NCBI GenBank assembly: GCA_031295385.1
Contig: JAUMOL010000029.1
Coordinates: 1 to 64,000 of the forward strand
Direction: 5' to 3'
Length of the DNA stretch: 64,000 bases
Source of the DNA: Collinsella sp.
Lineage (GTDB): Bacteria > Actinomycetota > Coriobacteriia > Coriobacteriales > Coriobacteriaceae
The stretch's first letter is position 1; each line of letters begins with the position of its first letter. The notes beneath the pieces are model-generated. The model was given only the letters and a program-made list of their open reading frames with translations, searched no databases and was not told the DNA's origin. Shown here one piece after another: positions 32,122 to 39,203 of this stretch. A program made the translations under genes and the position numbers.

Positions 32122-32508
32122 CTAGAACGGGCAGTCGTCGTCGTAGACGTCTGCGGGCTGATCCTCTGCGGCCTGCTCAGAGCGCTTGCCGCCTTGGAAG
32201 TCGATGTCCTCGCCGATGACCTCAAGCTTGCTGCGCTTCTGGCCCTCCTTGGTCTCCCACGTGTTCTGGCTCAGCCTTCCGGCGATGGTCACGTGCGAAC
32301 CCTTGGCGAGGTACTTGGCGATGCTCTCGGCGCGGTTGCCGAAGAAGACCACGTCGACCCAGTTGGCCTTATCCGACCACTCGCCGTTGACCTTCTGGCG
32401 CGTGTTCACGCAAACCGCGAGGCTGCACACCTGCGTGCCCGACGCTGTTGCGCGAAGCTCCGGGTCTCGCCCGAGGTTGCCGCTAATCGTCACTCGATTG
32501 ATGCTCAT
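32122..32508 (-). CDS. ssb: Single-stranded DNA-binding protein
   Basis: 128 residues. OB-fold start MSINRVTISGNLGRDPELRATASGTQVCSLAVCVN, then NWVDVVFFGNRAESIAKYLAKGSHVTIAGRLSQNTW, and an acidic tail ending DDDCPF, the protein-interaction tip of SSB. It protects ssDNA during phage recombination and replication. The start overlaps the ERF gene. Confidence 0.95.
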   Translation of the reverse strand: MSINRVTISGNLGRDPELRATASGTQVCSLAVCVNTRQKVNGEWSDKANWVDVVFFGNRAESIAKYLAKGSHVTIAGRLSQNTWETKEGQKRSKLEVIGEDIDFQGGKRSEQAAEDQPADVYDDDCPF

Positions 32509-33184
32509 CCGTATCCTCCTTGCTGTGGTCTGAGTCCTTGGCGATCTGCGCGAGGTACTTGCCCCACTCGGTCACCTGCTTGATGCTCAGCTCGCTTGGC
32601 TGAACGTCGCCGAAGCTGGCCTTATACCAGCCGTCGAGGCCGCTTTCCTTCACGCCCTGAGCCATGCACTGGGCCTTGAGCTGCAAGCAGCGCGTGAGCC
32701 ACTTCTTCTTGTCGGGAGCGGCCTGAGCCTTGCCGGTGGTGTTCCACAGCGGGTGGTTGCGCGGGTTTGCCGGAGGCGTTGTGCCGCCCGCTCCGGTGTC
32801 TCCGTCCGTGTCGTCATCGCCAGCGAGGCCGAAAGCCTTGAGCAGCGAATAGCGGCGGGCATATGTCTCGCGCTTGCCGAACTCCTGCGGGTCGCTGTCG
32901 TACTGGTATGGGGTCACGTCGAGAACCTGCATGGTGTCGCCGTACATGACCGCCGTGTGCAGCAGCATGCCGTTCTCAACCACCTCGGAGTGCTGCGAGA
33001 GGAACACGCCGTTCTCGTTGAGCGCCGGGCGAACCACGTCTAGAACAGCGTCAAGCGTGGTGTAGTTGTAGGTGTACTCGCCGCCGGTACGCGTGCGAAC
33101 CTTGGCCGTCTTGTCCTTCTTGGGGTTCTGCATCTGCTTCTGCGCTGCGCACAGCGCCTCCGCGAGCGTCTTGGTCTCGGCCAT
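32483..33184 (-). CDS. erf: ERF-family single-strand annealing recombinase
   Basis: 233 residues. The ERF core is visible: GGEYTYNYTTLDAVLDVVRPALNENGVFLSQHSEVV, LDVTPYQYDSDPQEFGKRETYARRYSLLKAFGLAGDDDTDGD. Known: ERF proteins anneal complementary strands and work with an exonuclease and SSB. All three genes lie together here. TGATG overlap with the exonuclease. Confidence 0.9.
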   Translation of the reverse strand: MAETKTLAEALCAAQKQMQNPKKDKTAKVRTRTGGEYTYNYTTLDAVLDVVRPALNENGVFLSQHSEVVENGMLLHTAVMYGDTMQVLDVTPYQYDSDPQEFGKRETYARRYSLLKAFGLAGDDDTDGDTGAGGTTPPANPRNHPLWNTTGKAQAAPDKKKWLTRCLQLKAQCMAQGVKESGLDGWYKASFGDVQPSELSIKQVTEWGKYLAQIAKDSDHSKEDTDEHQSSDD

Positions 33185-34080
33185 CACTGCACCTCCGTGA
33201 GCTTCCTGTAGTGGTCGCAGAACTGGCAGGCGGAGCAGTAGTCCATGCACTTGGGGTCTTCGCCGGGGCGGTGCTCGACGTAGAACTTGCCCTTGCCGTT
33301 GGCGCTCTCCTGCTCCATGCGGGCGTTGGCCTCCTCCTCGCTGTCAAAGAGGCGGATGGCGCTCTTGCGGCCCTCCTTCATGACGGCCCACTTGTCGGCG
33401 CGGTGCCAGCGCTCGCTCTCGGTGCACATGGGCAGCTGGTCGTCGGGAAGCTTCTCGGCGGCCTCGATCTCCTCGAAGCGCTTCACCAGCCACTCGCCGC
33501 ACCGCTGAAGCTCCTCGTCGGTGAAGTCCCACGCGATGCGGTAGACGGGGTGCTTCGGGTAGTCGGCCTTGTTCTTGGCCTCCGACTTCTTGTGGTCTTT
33601 GAGCAGGGCCACGATCTCGCCGCGCTTGGCGTCGAAGCCGATCTGGCGAAGCATCCAGCAGTAGATGAGGGTCTGCTTGCGCCAGTCCTCGAACTCCTCG
33701 TCATCCTTGGAGCCGAACACGGCCTTCCATGCGGATGCGGTCTTGTAGTCGGTCACGGTGCCGGTGGCATCGTCGTACAGGTCGAAGATGCCGGACAGCT
33801 GGTAGCCGTTGGGCATATCCACGACGATGTAGTTCTCCTTCAGCTGCGTCTCGGTCTCCTCTGCGTTCTGAAGGATCTGGTGCACGGCGGAGCCGAAGAT
33901 GGCCCACACCATGTCGGCCACGTCCTGCGTGATCTCTGCGTCGTGGCGGCGCTGGAGGATGGCCTCGCGCGTACCCTTGAGTATGGTCGTGGCGCTGTAG
34001 CGCTTGGGCGTGTACTTGTAGTCGCTCTCCGCAGCAGAGACGAACGGGCGCGGAAGGTTCAGGGAGTTGGTGAGGTTCAT
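33184..34080 (-). CDS. PD-(D/E)XK exonuclease with Cys cluster (Cas4/AddB-like)
   Basis: 298 residues from ATG 34080 (GTG 34089 possible). The nuclease core shows AVHQILQ, the acid in SGIFDLYDDATGTVTDYKT (D...DYK), and QTLIYCWMLR. A C-terminal CMDYCSACQFC group could bind an iron-sulfur cluster as in Cas4/AddB. It would resect DNA ends for the ERF recombinase. Confidence 0.85.
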   Translation of the reverse strand: MNLTNSLNLPRPFVSAAESDYKYTPKRYSATTILKGTREAILQRRHDAEITQDVADMVWAIFGSAVHQILQNAEETETQLKENYIVVDMPNGYQLSGIFDLYDDATGTVTDYKTASAWKAVFGSKDDEEFEDWRKQTLIYCWMLRQIGFDAKRGEIVALLKDHKKSEAKNKADYPKHPVYRIAWDFTDEELQRCGEWLVKRFEEIEAAEKLPDDQLPMCTESERWHRADKWAVMKEGRKSAIRLFDSEEEANARMEQESANGKGKFYVEHRPGEDPKCMDYCSACQFCDHYRKLTEVQ

Positions 34081-34082
34081 GC

Positions 34083-34400
34083 CTAGCACCCCCCGAACAG
34101 GATGCCGAAGATAGCCTTCAGCTCGTCGCGCCGTTCCTCGATCTTCTGCATATCGCTGCGCGCGTTGGCCAGCGCCTTCTCGGCAACGTCATCGGGGTAC
34201 TTGGCGATGATCGCCTCGCAGATTGCGATGGTGTTGTACGCGGACTGGCACATGTCAACGTCGGCGCTGCGGGTCTCGTCCGCATCGTGGGTGAGCATGA
34301 ACACGATGTTGCTCTCCACAACGCCTGCGGCCTTGTGGAGGTTGTCGTGCAGGTCGTGCATGTCGACGCCGTTCATGATGTTGCGCCCGAAGTACTTCAT
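34083..34400 (-). CDS. Helical early phage protein, unknown function
   Basis: 105 residues, helical (MHDLHDNLHKAAGVVESNIVFMLTHDADETRSADVDMCQSAYNTIAICEAIIAKYP...). It lies in the recombination operon between the exonuclease and a small acidic protein. No motif recognised. Confidence 0.6.
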   Translation of the reverse strand: MKYFGRNIMNGVDMHDLHDNLHKAAGVVESNIVFMLTHDADETRSADVDMCQSAYNTIAICEAIIAKYPDDVAEKALANARSDMQKIEERRDELKAIFGILFGGC

Positions 34401-34402
34401 GG

Positions 34403-34702
34403 TTAGTTGCTCCCTTCGGTGAGCATGTGGTCTTCGTCTTCAATGGGGTCGTAGATTTCGCCGGTCTCGGCGTCCACGTTGGCGGGGCGCTCCTCGTCAA
34501 ACGGCAGCGGCTCGGCCTCGTACTCGTCGCCGAAGTCAAGCTCCTGCTGCTCGCTCTCGATGGTCAGAACCACGGTGCGGCCCGCCTGCTTGATGACGTC
34601 GAAGGCGCCTGCCGCGTCGGTAAGCACCTCGAGCTGAAGGACGGCGACGCCGCCCTTGACCGTGGCCTGCTTGAAATGGGCCTTGATGGTTGTGGCGCTC
34701 AT
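34403..34702 (-). CDS. Small acidic early protein, unknown function
   Basis: 99 residues: a beta-rich half (KAHFKQATVKGGVAVLQLEVLTDAAGAFDVIKQAGRTVVLTIES) and an acidic tail (FGDEYEAEPLPFDEERP). ATGA overlap with RusA upstream. Acidic tails of this kind are often protein- or DNA-mimic regions, but no function is shown. Confidence 0.6.
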   Translation of the reverse strand: MSATTIKAHFKQATVKGGVAVLQLEVLTDAAGAFDVIKQAGRTVVLTIESEQQELDFGDEYEAEPLPFDEERPANVDAETGEIYDPIEDEDHMLTEGSN

Positions 34703-35160
34703 TTGGCCTCCTTCTCGTATCGTTCGCTGTAGTACTCGACGCGCACCCGGATGAGGCACTCGTCGCTGTATGGGGTTCTTGGGTCGAAGGTCACACCGAG
34801 CTGCGTGATCTGGCAGTCATCGCGGTACGCGAGCCCGTTGAGGCTGTCGCAGATGACCTTGGCCAAGTTGTCCGCATCCGGCTTCATGAGGTCGGGACGC
34901 CCCGCCCAGTACTTGGGGTTGCTCTTGGCCAAGGGGCGCTGAACCTCGATGAAGACGCGCACCTCGGTGGCGAAGTCCTTCCAGCGGTCGCCGGCTGCGG
35001 CCTCCCACTGGCGCTTGATGGACTTCTCGGCGTGCCGGGTCTTGTCCGGCGTGTAGGTGCGGAACCGCTTGGTGTCGAACTTCGGTCGCTGCTTGGTGGG
35101 AACCTCCGGGAAGCACATGACGCACTCGGCCACGCCGACGCGCTTGGTCTTCCAGCTCAT
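34699..35160 (-). CDS. rusA: RusA-type Holliday junction resolvase
   Basis: 153 residues. GRPDLMKPDADNLAKVICDSLNGLAYRDDCQITQLGVT contains the RusA catalytic aspartates (KPDxDNL...D D). Known: resolves branched DNA during phage recombination. Coupled by ATGA overlaps on both sides. Confidence 0.9.
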   Translation of the reverse strand: MSWKTKRVGVAECVMCFPEVPTKQRPKFDTKRFRTYTPDKTRHAEKSIKRQWEAAAGDRWKDFATEVRVFIEVQRPLAKSNPKYWAGRPDLMKPDADNLAKVICDSLNGLAYRDDCQITQLGVTFDPRTPYSDECLIRVRVEYYSERYEKEAK

Positions 35161-35492
35161 CGGAGCACCGCCGTCGTGTATCCGTCGGCGTCGCTGCGCG
35201 CGACCCTCATGCGGATGGTCTTGTCCTGCTCCATGGCGATGCGCGCCAGATACGGGGCGAGGTGGTTGGGCAGCTCGATGCTGAACTTGATGCGCATGCC
35301 GTAGAGCGCGCGGTTCGGGCTTGCCTTGCCGTCGTGGGTGCGGGCGCACTCCGCTCGGGCGTTGTCCTTGTACCACCCGAACTCGACGGGATGGGCCTTC
35401 ACCCATGCGCGGGCGTCAGCCATCCGCTGCTCGCCCTTGGGGTCTAGCCCCGGAAGGGCCATCTGGTTGTCCGGGGTCTCCATCTTCCTCAT
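35157..35492 (-). CDS. Early phage protein, unknown function (111 aa)
   Basis: 111 residues from an ATG that overlaps the preceding stop (ATGA). The central ARAWVKAHPVEFGWYKDNARAEC and YGMRIKFSIELPNHLAPYLARIAMEQ look like a small DNA-binding helical fold. No family recognised with confidence. Confidence 0.6.
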   Translation of the reverse strand: MRKMETPDNQMALPGLDPKGEQRMADARAWVKAHPVEFGWYKDNARAECARTHDGKASPNRALYGMRIKFSIELPNHLAPYLARIAMEQDKTIRMRVARSDADGYTTAVLR

Positions 35493-35770
35493 GCGATCAT
35501 CCCCTGTGCGTTCGCAACCGCCGCGTCCATGGTGGGGATGACCCAGAGCCACAGGATCAGCCCGCACACGAGCGCCGCGACGCCGACGCCCAGAAGAAGC
35601 CCGGCCTTGAACGCCCGCATCTGGTTTTCCCGCTCGATTTCGGCAGGTATGCGCATCGTCTGAGCCGGCATGCGGATCTGGCGTGTTACGCTGTTCGTGG
35701 CCTGTCGGCCGTTCCGGGCGCTCGTGCTGTGGTAGGTGGGGGTGCCCGGATATTTCTTTTGCTTGGTCAC
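35489..35770 (-). CDS. Single-pass membrane protein (93 aa)
   Basis: GTG start at 35770 with AAAGGAG six bases upstream. A polar N-terminal half is followed by one membrane helix (FKAGLLLGVGVAALVCGLILWLWVI) and a short tail. Early operon. Could act on the host envelope; function unknown. Confidence 0.65.
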   Translation of the reverse strand: MTKQKKYPGTPTYHSTSARNGRQATNSVTRQIRMPAQTMRIPAEIERENQMRAFKAGLLLGVGVAALVCGLILWLWVIPTMDAAVANAQGMIA

Positions 35771-35821
35771 GTTCTCTCCTTTCTTACGTTTCCGCAGTTG
35801 AAACTTGGTGTCACGAAAGTG

Positions 35822-36178
35822 TCACGACTTTTTGAGCTTTTTTCTGGCCCTGTGCTTCGCGCTGTAGAGCCTCTGTCGCTCGCGGTTGACCCTCTCCTCC
35901 CGTCTCACCTCCTCCTGAAGCTGCCGCACCTCTTCGGCGATCCGCTCGTTGCGAAGCTCGCGGGTGCAAGCGACGCACCAGCCCGTCTTGGGCGATAGCG
36001 GCGTGTGCACGCGCATCCCGCACTTCGGGCACTGCCACGCCCTGCGGAGTGAGAGTCCGTAGCGCTTGGCCTGAGCCTTGACGGATTGGACGGTGCGGCC
36101 AAGGGATGCAGCAACCGCCTCGGCGCCTTCGTCGGCGTGCTCTTCGAGGTACTTGATTTCTCGGGTAGTCCACTTCAC
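35822..36178 (-). CDS. HTH plus zinc-ribbon phage protein
   Basis: 118 residues. The N-terminus (MKWTTREIKYLEEHADEGAEAVAASLGRTVQSVKAQAKRYGL) is a Myb/SANT-like HTH. CPKCGMRVHT...CVAC is a zinc ribbon, followed by a basic coiled coil (EEVRREERVNRERQRLYSAKHRARKKLKKS). Likely binds DNA as an early regulator. GTG start, coupled to the tiny frame upstream. Confidence 0.65.
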   Translation of the reverse strand: MKWTTREIKYLEEHADEGAEAVAASLGRTVQSVKAQAKRYGLSLRRAWQCPKCGMRVHTPLSPKTGWCVACTRELRNERIAEEVRQLQEEVRREERVNRERQRLYSAKHRARKKLKKS

Positions 36179-36264
36179 CTGACCGGCTCACCTTCTTCGA
36201 GCCATTGCAGGTAGAGCGCTGTGAGGAAGTCGCGCATGTACTCGATGCGCTCGTTGATTTCCAT
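36175..36264 (-). CDS. Tiny phage protein (29 aa)
   Basis: A 29-residue frame (MEINERIEYMRDFLTALYLQ, then WLEEGEPVR) ending in a GTGA overlap with the next gene. The overlap and the tidy fit between neighbours support it; the ribosome site is weak. Function unknown. Confidence 0.45.
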   Translation of the reverse strand: MEINERIEYMRDFLTALYLQWLEEGEPVR

Positions 36265-36272
36265 GGCGAGCC

Positions 36273-36488
36273 CTAGCAAACCTGCTGGATAACCGCGAGG
36301 CGATAAAACTCGTCAAGCGAAATGCCGAGGATGCGCGACATGTTGAAAGCCTCGGAAAGGCTGAACTCGTTTGATCCGCGCATTTTGTTAAACAACGACG
36401 AGCGGCTCATCCCGAGCTTGTCGGCAAACGCGCCCATTGTCATTTGGTTGGCCTCGACATACTGGCCTACCTTCTCTTGCAGGGTCAT
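36273..36488 (-). CDS. Cro-like XRE regulator of the lytic side
   Basis: 71 residues from ATG 36488 with GGGAGAG upstream. HTH core is MTMGAFADKLGMSRSSLFNKMRGSNEFSLSEAFNMSRILGISLDEFYRLA. It is the first leftward gene and faces the rightward repressor across three operators. Inferred Cro-type switch protein. Confidence 0.85.
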   Translation of the reverse strand: MTLQEKVGQYVEANQMTMGAFADKLGMSRSSLFNKMRGSNEFSLSEAFNMSRILGISLDEFYRLAVIQQVC

Positions 36489-36506
36489 CTCTCTCCCTTC
36501 TCTCGC

Positions 36507-36568
36507 GTACAAAACTTTGTACGCCTGTTAGTATTGTATAAAATTTTGCACCGTGCAATACTTTGTAC
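36507..36568. promoter_or_regulatory. Lysogeny switch: three operators and the leftward early promoter
   Basis: Three 16-bp sites fit GTRYAAWAYTTTGYAC: O1 36507-36522 (GTACAAAACTTTGTAC, perfect apart from the centre), O2 36536-36551 and O3 36553-36568. A leftward promoter fits inside: -35 TTGCAC (36553-36558) and -10 AATACT (36530-36535), 17 bp apart, so O2 lies between the boxes and O3 over the -35. Centre spacings are 29 and 17 bp. Seen: the repeats. Inferred: binding by the two XRE proteins. Confidence 0.85.
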
Positions 36569-36601
36569 GTGTAAATAATTGGACTCTAAGAGAGGCGTGA
36601 G

Positions 36602-36817
36602 ATGGAGTACCGGGACGTGCTTGCGCACTACCTTGAGCAGAAGGGGATGACGCCTGCTGAGCTTGCGCACGCCATTGGCTCGCCGCGATCAACTATCAAT
36701 GCACTTTTGAAGGGAAGGGCGAAGGAGCCAACGCTGGGGAAGGCGAAGGCTATAGCAGATGCCCTAGGTGTTTCGCTTGAGGAGATGGCACGGATGACAT
36801 ACGAGGAGGATCAATGA
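36602..36817 (+). CDS. CI-like prophage repressor (XRE, short form)
   Basis: 71 residues with an N-terminal HTH (TPAELAHAIGSPRSTINALLKGRAKEPTLGKAKAIADALGVSLEEMARM). No C-terminal peptidase domain is present, so RecA-driven self-cleavage is not expected and induction must work another way. The gene diverges from the Cro-like gene, and its stop overlaps the lipoprotein start (ATGA), putting both in the lysogeny transcript. Confidence 0.85.
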   Translation: MEYRDVLAHYLEQKGMTPAELAHAIGSPRSTINALLKGRAKEPTLGKAKAIADALGVSLEEMARMTYEEDQ

Positions 36818-37548
36818 GCCTTACGAGAAGAGAGTTCGTTTTCGTAACAGGAACTGCCCTTCTGGGCCTTTCCGGTTGCACCGGCCAAACGCAAGAAATG
36901 GGCTCGAATCAGGTGAATGAGCCAGCAACCACAGATGCCGTGTCTGAGGCTGAGCCGATTGATCTTGAGGTCGTTGAGTCTGGCTTTTATTTCGACTCGT
37001 ACGGAAGCGCGCACTTTGCAGCGATCGTGAGCAACCCGAACTCATCGTGGGCAGCGGAGAACATACACGTGACCGTTGCAGCTCGCGACTCAGATGGCAA
37101 CGTTGTCGATACGCTTGACGACTACATCACCCTGATGTTCCCGGACGGTCAGACCGCCATTTGCGGCGACATGGGCGCACCGGATAGCACCGAGAGCCTG
37201 GACGTAACCGCTTCGGTTGGTTCGAGCGGTTGGACGAAGCAGGACATAACCCAGAAGGATTTCTACGACCAGCTTCCCATCGAGAACATCACCGAGAGCG
37301 TTGACGAGTGGGGAGAGACCACCGTTGCTGGTGAGATCGCCAACAACACAGAGGGAACCTTCTCGGGAACCAGCGTGCAGGTGGTGTTCCGCAACGCCGA
37401 CGGCGGAATCGTGGGAGGCACGTACACGTACGTCAACGGCGAGCTTGCCCCCGGCTCAACGGCCCCGTTCTCTACGATTTCTCAGGAGGTTCCCGAGCAT
37501 GAGAGCGTTGAGGCCTACGTTGACTGCGGCTGGCCTATGACCGAATAA
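36814..37548 (+). CDS. Lysogeny-operon lipoprotein (probable superinfection exclusion or conversion factor)
   Basis: 244 residues. The signal has twin-arginine-like TRREF, a hydrophobic core and lipobox LSGC with Cys22 as the lipidation site. The mature part starts with a Gln/Asn/Thr-rich linker, then two beta domains of FxLYD type (SGFYFDSYGSAHFAAIVSNPNSSWAAENIHVTVAARDSDGNVVDT and a second NNTEGTFSGTSVQVVFRNADGGIVGGTYTYVNGELAPGS). It is coupled to the repressor, so it should be made in the lysogen. Known: lipoproteins in phage lysogeny modules can block DNA injection by related phages. Inferred role only. Confidence 0.75.
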   Translation: MSLTRREFVFVTGTALLGLSGCTGQTQEMGSNQVNEPATTDAVSEAEPIDLEVVESGFYFDSYGSAHFAAIVSNPNSSWAAENIHVTVAARDSDGNVVDTLDDYITLMFPDGQTAICGDMGAPDSTESLDVTASVGSSGWTKQDITQKDFYDQLPIENITESVDEWGETTVAGEIANNTEGTFSGTSVQVVFRNADGGIVGGTYTYVNGELAPGSTAPFSTISQEVPEHESVEAYVDCGWPMTE

Positions 37549-37552
37549 AAGA

Positions 37553-37587
37553 GCCCCGGTGCGTCCGCCAAGACACATCACCGGGGC
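37553..37587. terminator. Stem-loop after the lysogeny operon
   Basis: Nine-bp GC stem (37553-37561 with 37579-37587) and a long loop. On the plus strand no T-run follows. On the minus strand TCTTTTATT does, so it is a terminator mainly for leftward transcription and perhaps a weak one for the repressor-lipoprotein message. Confidence 0.5.
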
Positions 37588-37622
37588 AGCAAACAAAGGC
37601 CTCGAAAGGAGGCATGAACATT

Positions 37623-39068
37623 ATGTCACAGAAGACCGCCGTTCTATACGCGCGGTTCTCGTGCTCAAAGCAGCGCGAGGCGTCCATCGAAGACCAGCTG
37701 AGGGTCTGCCGTGACTGGTGCTCACGCGAGGGCTACGCCATCGTCGCCGAGTACTGCGACTATGCGATTTCAGGGCGCACGGACGACCGCCCGCAGTTCC
37801 AGAAGATGATCGCCAACGCCGGCGAGTCCGACATCGTCCTCGTCTACATGATGGACAGGTTCAGCCGCGATCCGTTCGACGCCCCCATATACAAGCGCGA
37901 GCTTCAGGCCCACGGCGTGAGGCTTGTGTCCGCCCTTGAGGCGATACCGGACTCGCCCGAGGGCATCATCTACGAGAAGCTCCTTGAGGGCCTTGCCGCG
38001 TGCGAGTCCCGCAAGACCTCGATACGCTCCCGCCGGGGAATGGAGGGCAACGCCCTTCAGTGCAAGACGAACGGCGTGCGGTGCTTCGGGTACCGGACGG
38101 GCGATGACGGGCGCTATGAGATTGTGCCGGAGGAGGCGGAGATAGTCCGCGAGGTGTTCCGCCGCAGGACGCACGGCGAGTCCGTCAACTCGATAGCGAT
38201 GGACTTGCGTCAGCGCGGCGTCGTTTCGAGGGCCGGCAACCCCATAAAGGACACGTTCGTGAACAACATGCTACACAACGACAAGTACCGGGGCATCTAC
38301 TCGTGGGGCGGGATAACCCAGAAGGACGGCATGCCGAGGATAATCAGCGAGGAGGTCTTCATGAAGGCTCAGAGGGTGAAGGGCAAGAAGCAGCGCCAGA
38401 ACGAGCAGTGGGGGGACTTCGCGCTCTCCGGGCGCGTGATCTGCTCGGCGTGCGGGCGCAACATGCGCGGGGTCTCCGGTCGCGGCTCCTCGAAGCGGAA
38501 GTACGAGTACTACGCCTGCGGCAGCTGCAAGGAGGTCAAGCCCGTCCGCCGCGACTGGCTTGAGGGGCAGATCGTGAAGGCATTGAGGGAACTGCTGTCG
38601 CAGCCGGAGGAGGCGCGCAGAATCGCCGAGATGTGCGTTGACGGCGGTGAGCCTAAGGAGATAGCCGAGGGGCGCAAACGGGCCGCAGCGGCGCTGAGAG
38701 CCGCCCAGACGGGCCTTTCCAACATCCTCAAGGCGGTGGAGCAGGGCATCGTGGTTCCCGGAACCAAGGAGAGGGCCGAGGAGCTTGAGGCGCAGAAGGA
38801 TCGCGCCGAGCGCGAGCTGGCCATGTACGATCGAAAGCGCATAGACCCGGAGAACTTCGCGCGGTTCCTTCAGTTCGGGGCCACGCTCACCGACGAGCTT
38901 CTCCTTGACGCCTTCGTGTATCAGGTGATGGTGTCGGACGATGCCGTCGTGGTGACGATGAACTTCGACGCAGAAAGCAACGAACCCGCAAGACTTGAGG
39001 TCTCACGGGTTCGTACTTTTTTCAAATGGTGCCCCCAGCGGGATTCGAACCCGCGATATCCACCTTGA
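37623..39068 (+). CDS. Large serine recombinase (prophage integrase)
   Basis: 481 residues from ATG 37623, which is ten bases from AAGGAGG; ATG 37614 is only one base away and less likely. N-terminal resolvase domain: VLYARFSCSKQREASIEDQ with catalytic Ser13, then DRPQFQKMIANAGESDIVLVYMMDRFSRD. A recombinase domain (about 160-260), a zinc ribbon (CSACGRNM...CGSC) and a coiled coil follow. In the lysogen the final codons (KWCPQRDSNPRYPP) lie in the attachment core and tRNA-Glu, so the C-terminus is chimeric. It should insert and excise the prophage. Confidence 0.93.
   Translation: MSQKTAVLYARFSCSKQREASIEDQLRVCRDWCSREGYAIVAEYCDYAISGRTDDRPQFQKMIANAGESDIVLVYMMDRFSRDPFDAPIYKRELQAHGVRLVSALEAIPDSPEGIIYEKLLEGLAACESRKTSIRSRRGMEGNALQCKTNGVRCFGYRTGDDGRYEIVPEEAEIVREVFRRRTHGESVNSIAMDLRQRGVVSRAGNPIKDTFVNNMLHNDKYRGIYSWGGITQKDGMPRIISEEVFMKAQRVKGKKQRQNEQWGDFALSGRVICSACGRNMRGVSGRGSSKRKYEYYACGSCKEVKPVRRDWLEGQIVKALRELLSQPEEARRIAEMCVDGGEPKEIAEGRKRAAAALRAAQTGLSNILKAVEQGIVVPGTKERAEELEAQKDRAERELAMYDRKRIDPENFARFLQFGATLTDELLLDAFVYQVMVSDDAVVVTMNFDAESNEPARLEVSRVRTFFKWCPQRDSNPRYPP
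39024..39044. repeat. attR: right copy of the prophage attachment core
   Basis: Identical over 21 bp to 164-184. It covers the acceptor/CCA end and part of the T arm of tRNA-Glu, so the tRNA stays whole at this end. The integrase gene reads through it. Confidence 0.85.
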
Positions 39069-39103
39069 AAGGGTGGCGTCCTTGGCCGCTAGACGATGGG
39101 GAC
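39027..39103 (-). tRNA. tRNA-Glu (anticodon UUC)
   Basis: On the minus strand it folds as a standard cloverleaf: acceptor GTCCCCA with TGGGGGC, anticodon arm CCACC-CTTTCAA-GGTGG with anticodon TTC, T arm GCGGG-TTCGAAT-CCCGC, discriminator A, and a genomically encoded CCA (39027-39029). It is the insertion site of the prophage and remains intact. Confidence 0.95.
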
Positions 39104-39162
39104 AGCGGGAAAGAGTATAGCAGACTTTTTTAGCCGTTCACATATCGTTGGCAAACTGAAAA

Positions 39163-39197
39163 ACCACCACAAAGGTGCCTGTCCCCTTTGTGGTGGT
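39163..39197 (-). terminator. Terminator after murT-gatD
   Basis: Thirteen-bp perfect stem (39163-39175 with 39185-39197), 9-nt loop, then TTTTTCAG on the minus strand, seven bases after the gene stop. Confidence 0.85.
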
Positions 39198-39203
39198 GAG
39201 GTG

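Noticed and set aside
34699..34942. Possible second recombinase frame opposite the RusA gene
   Set aside because: No conserved motif and no ribosome site; the RusA frame with its aspartates is clearly the gene.
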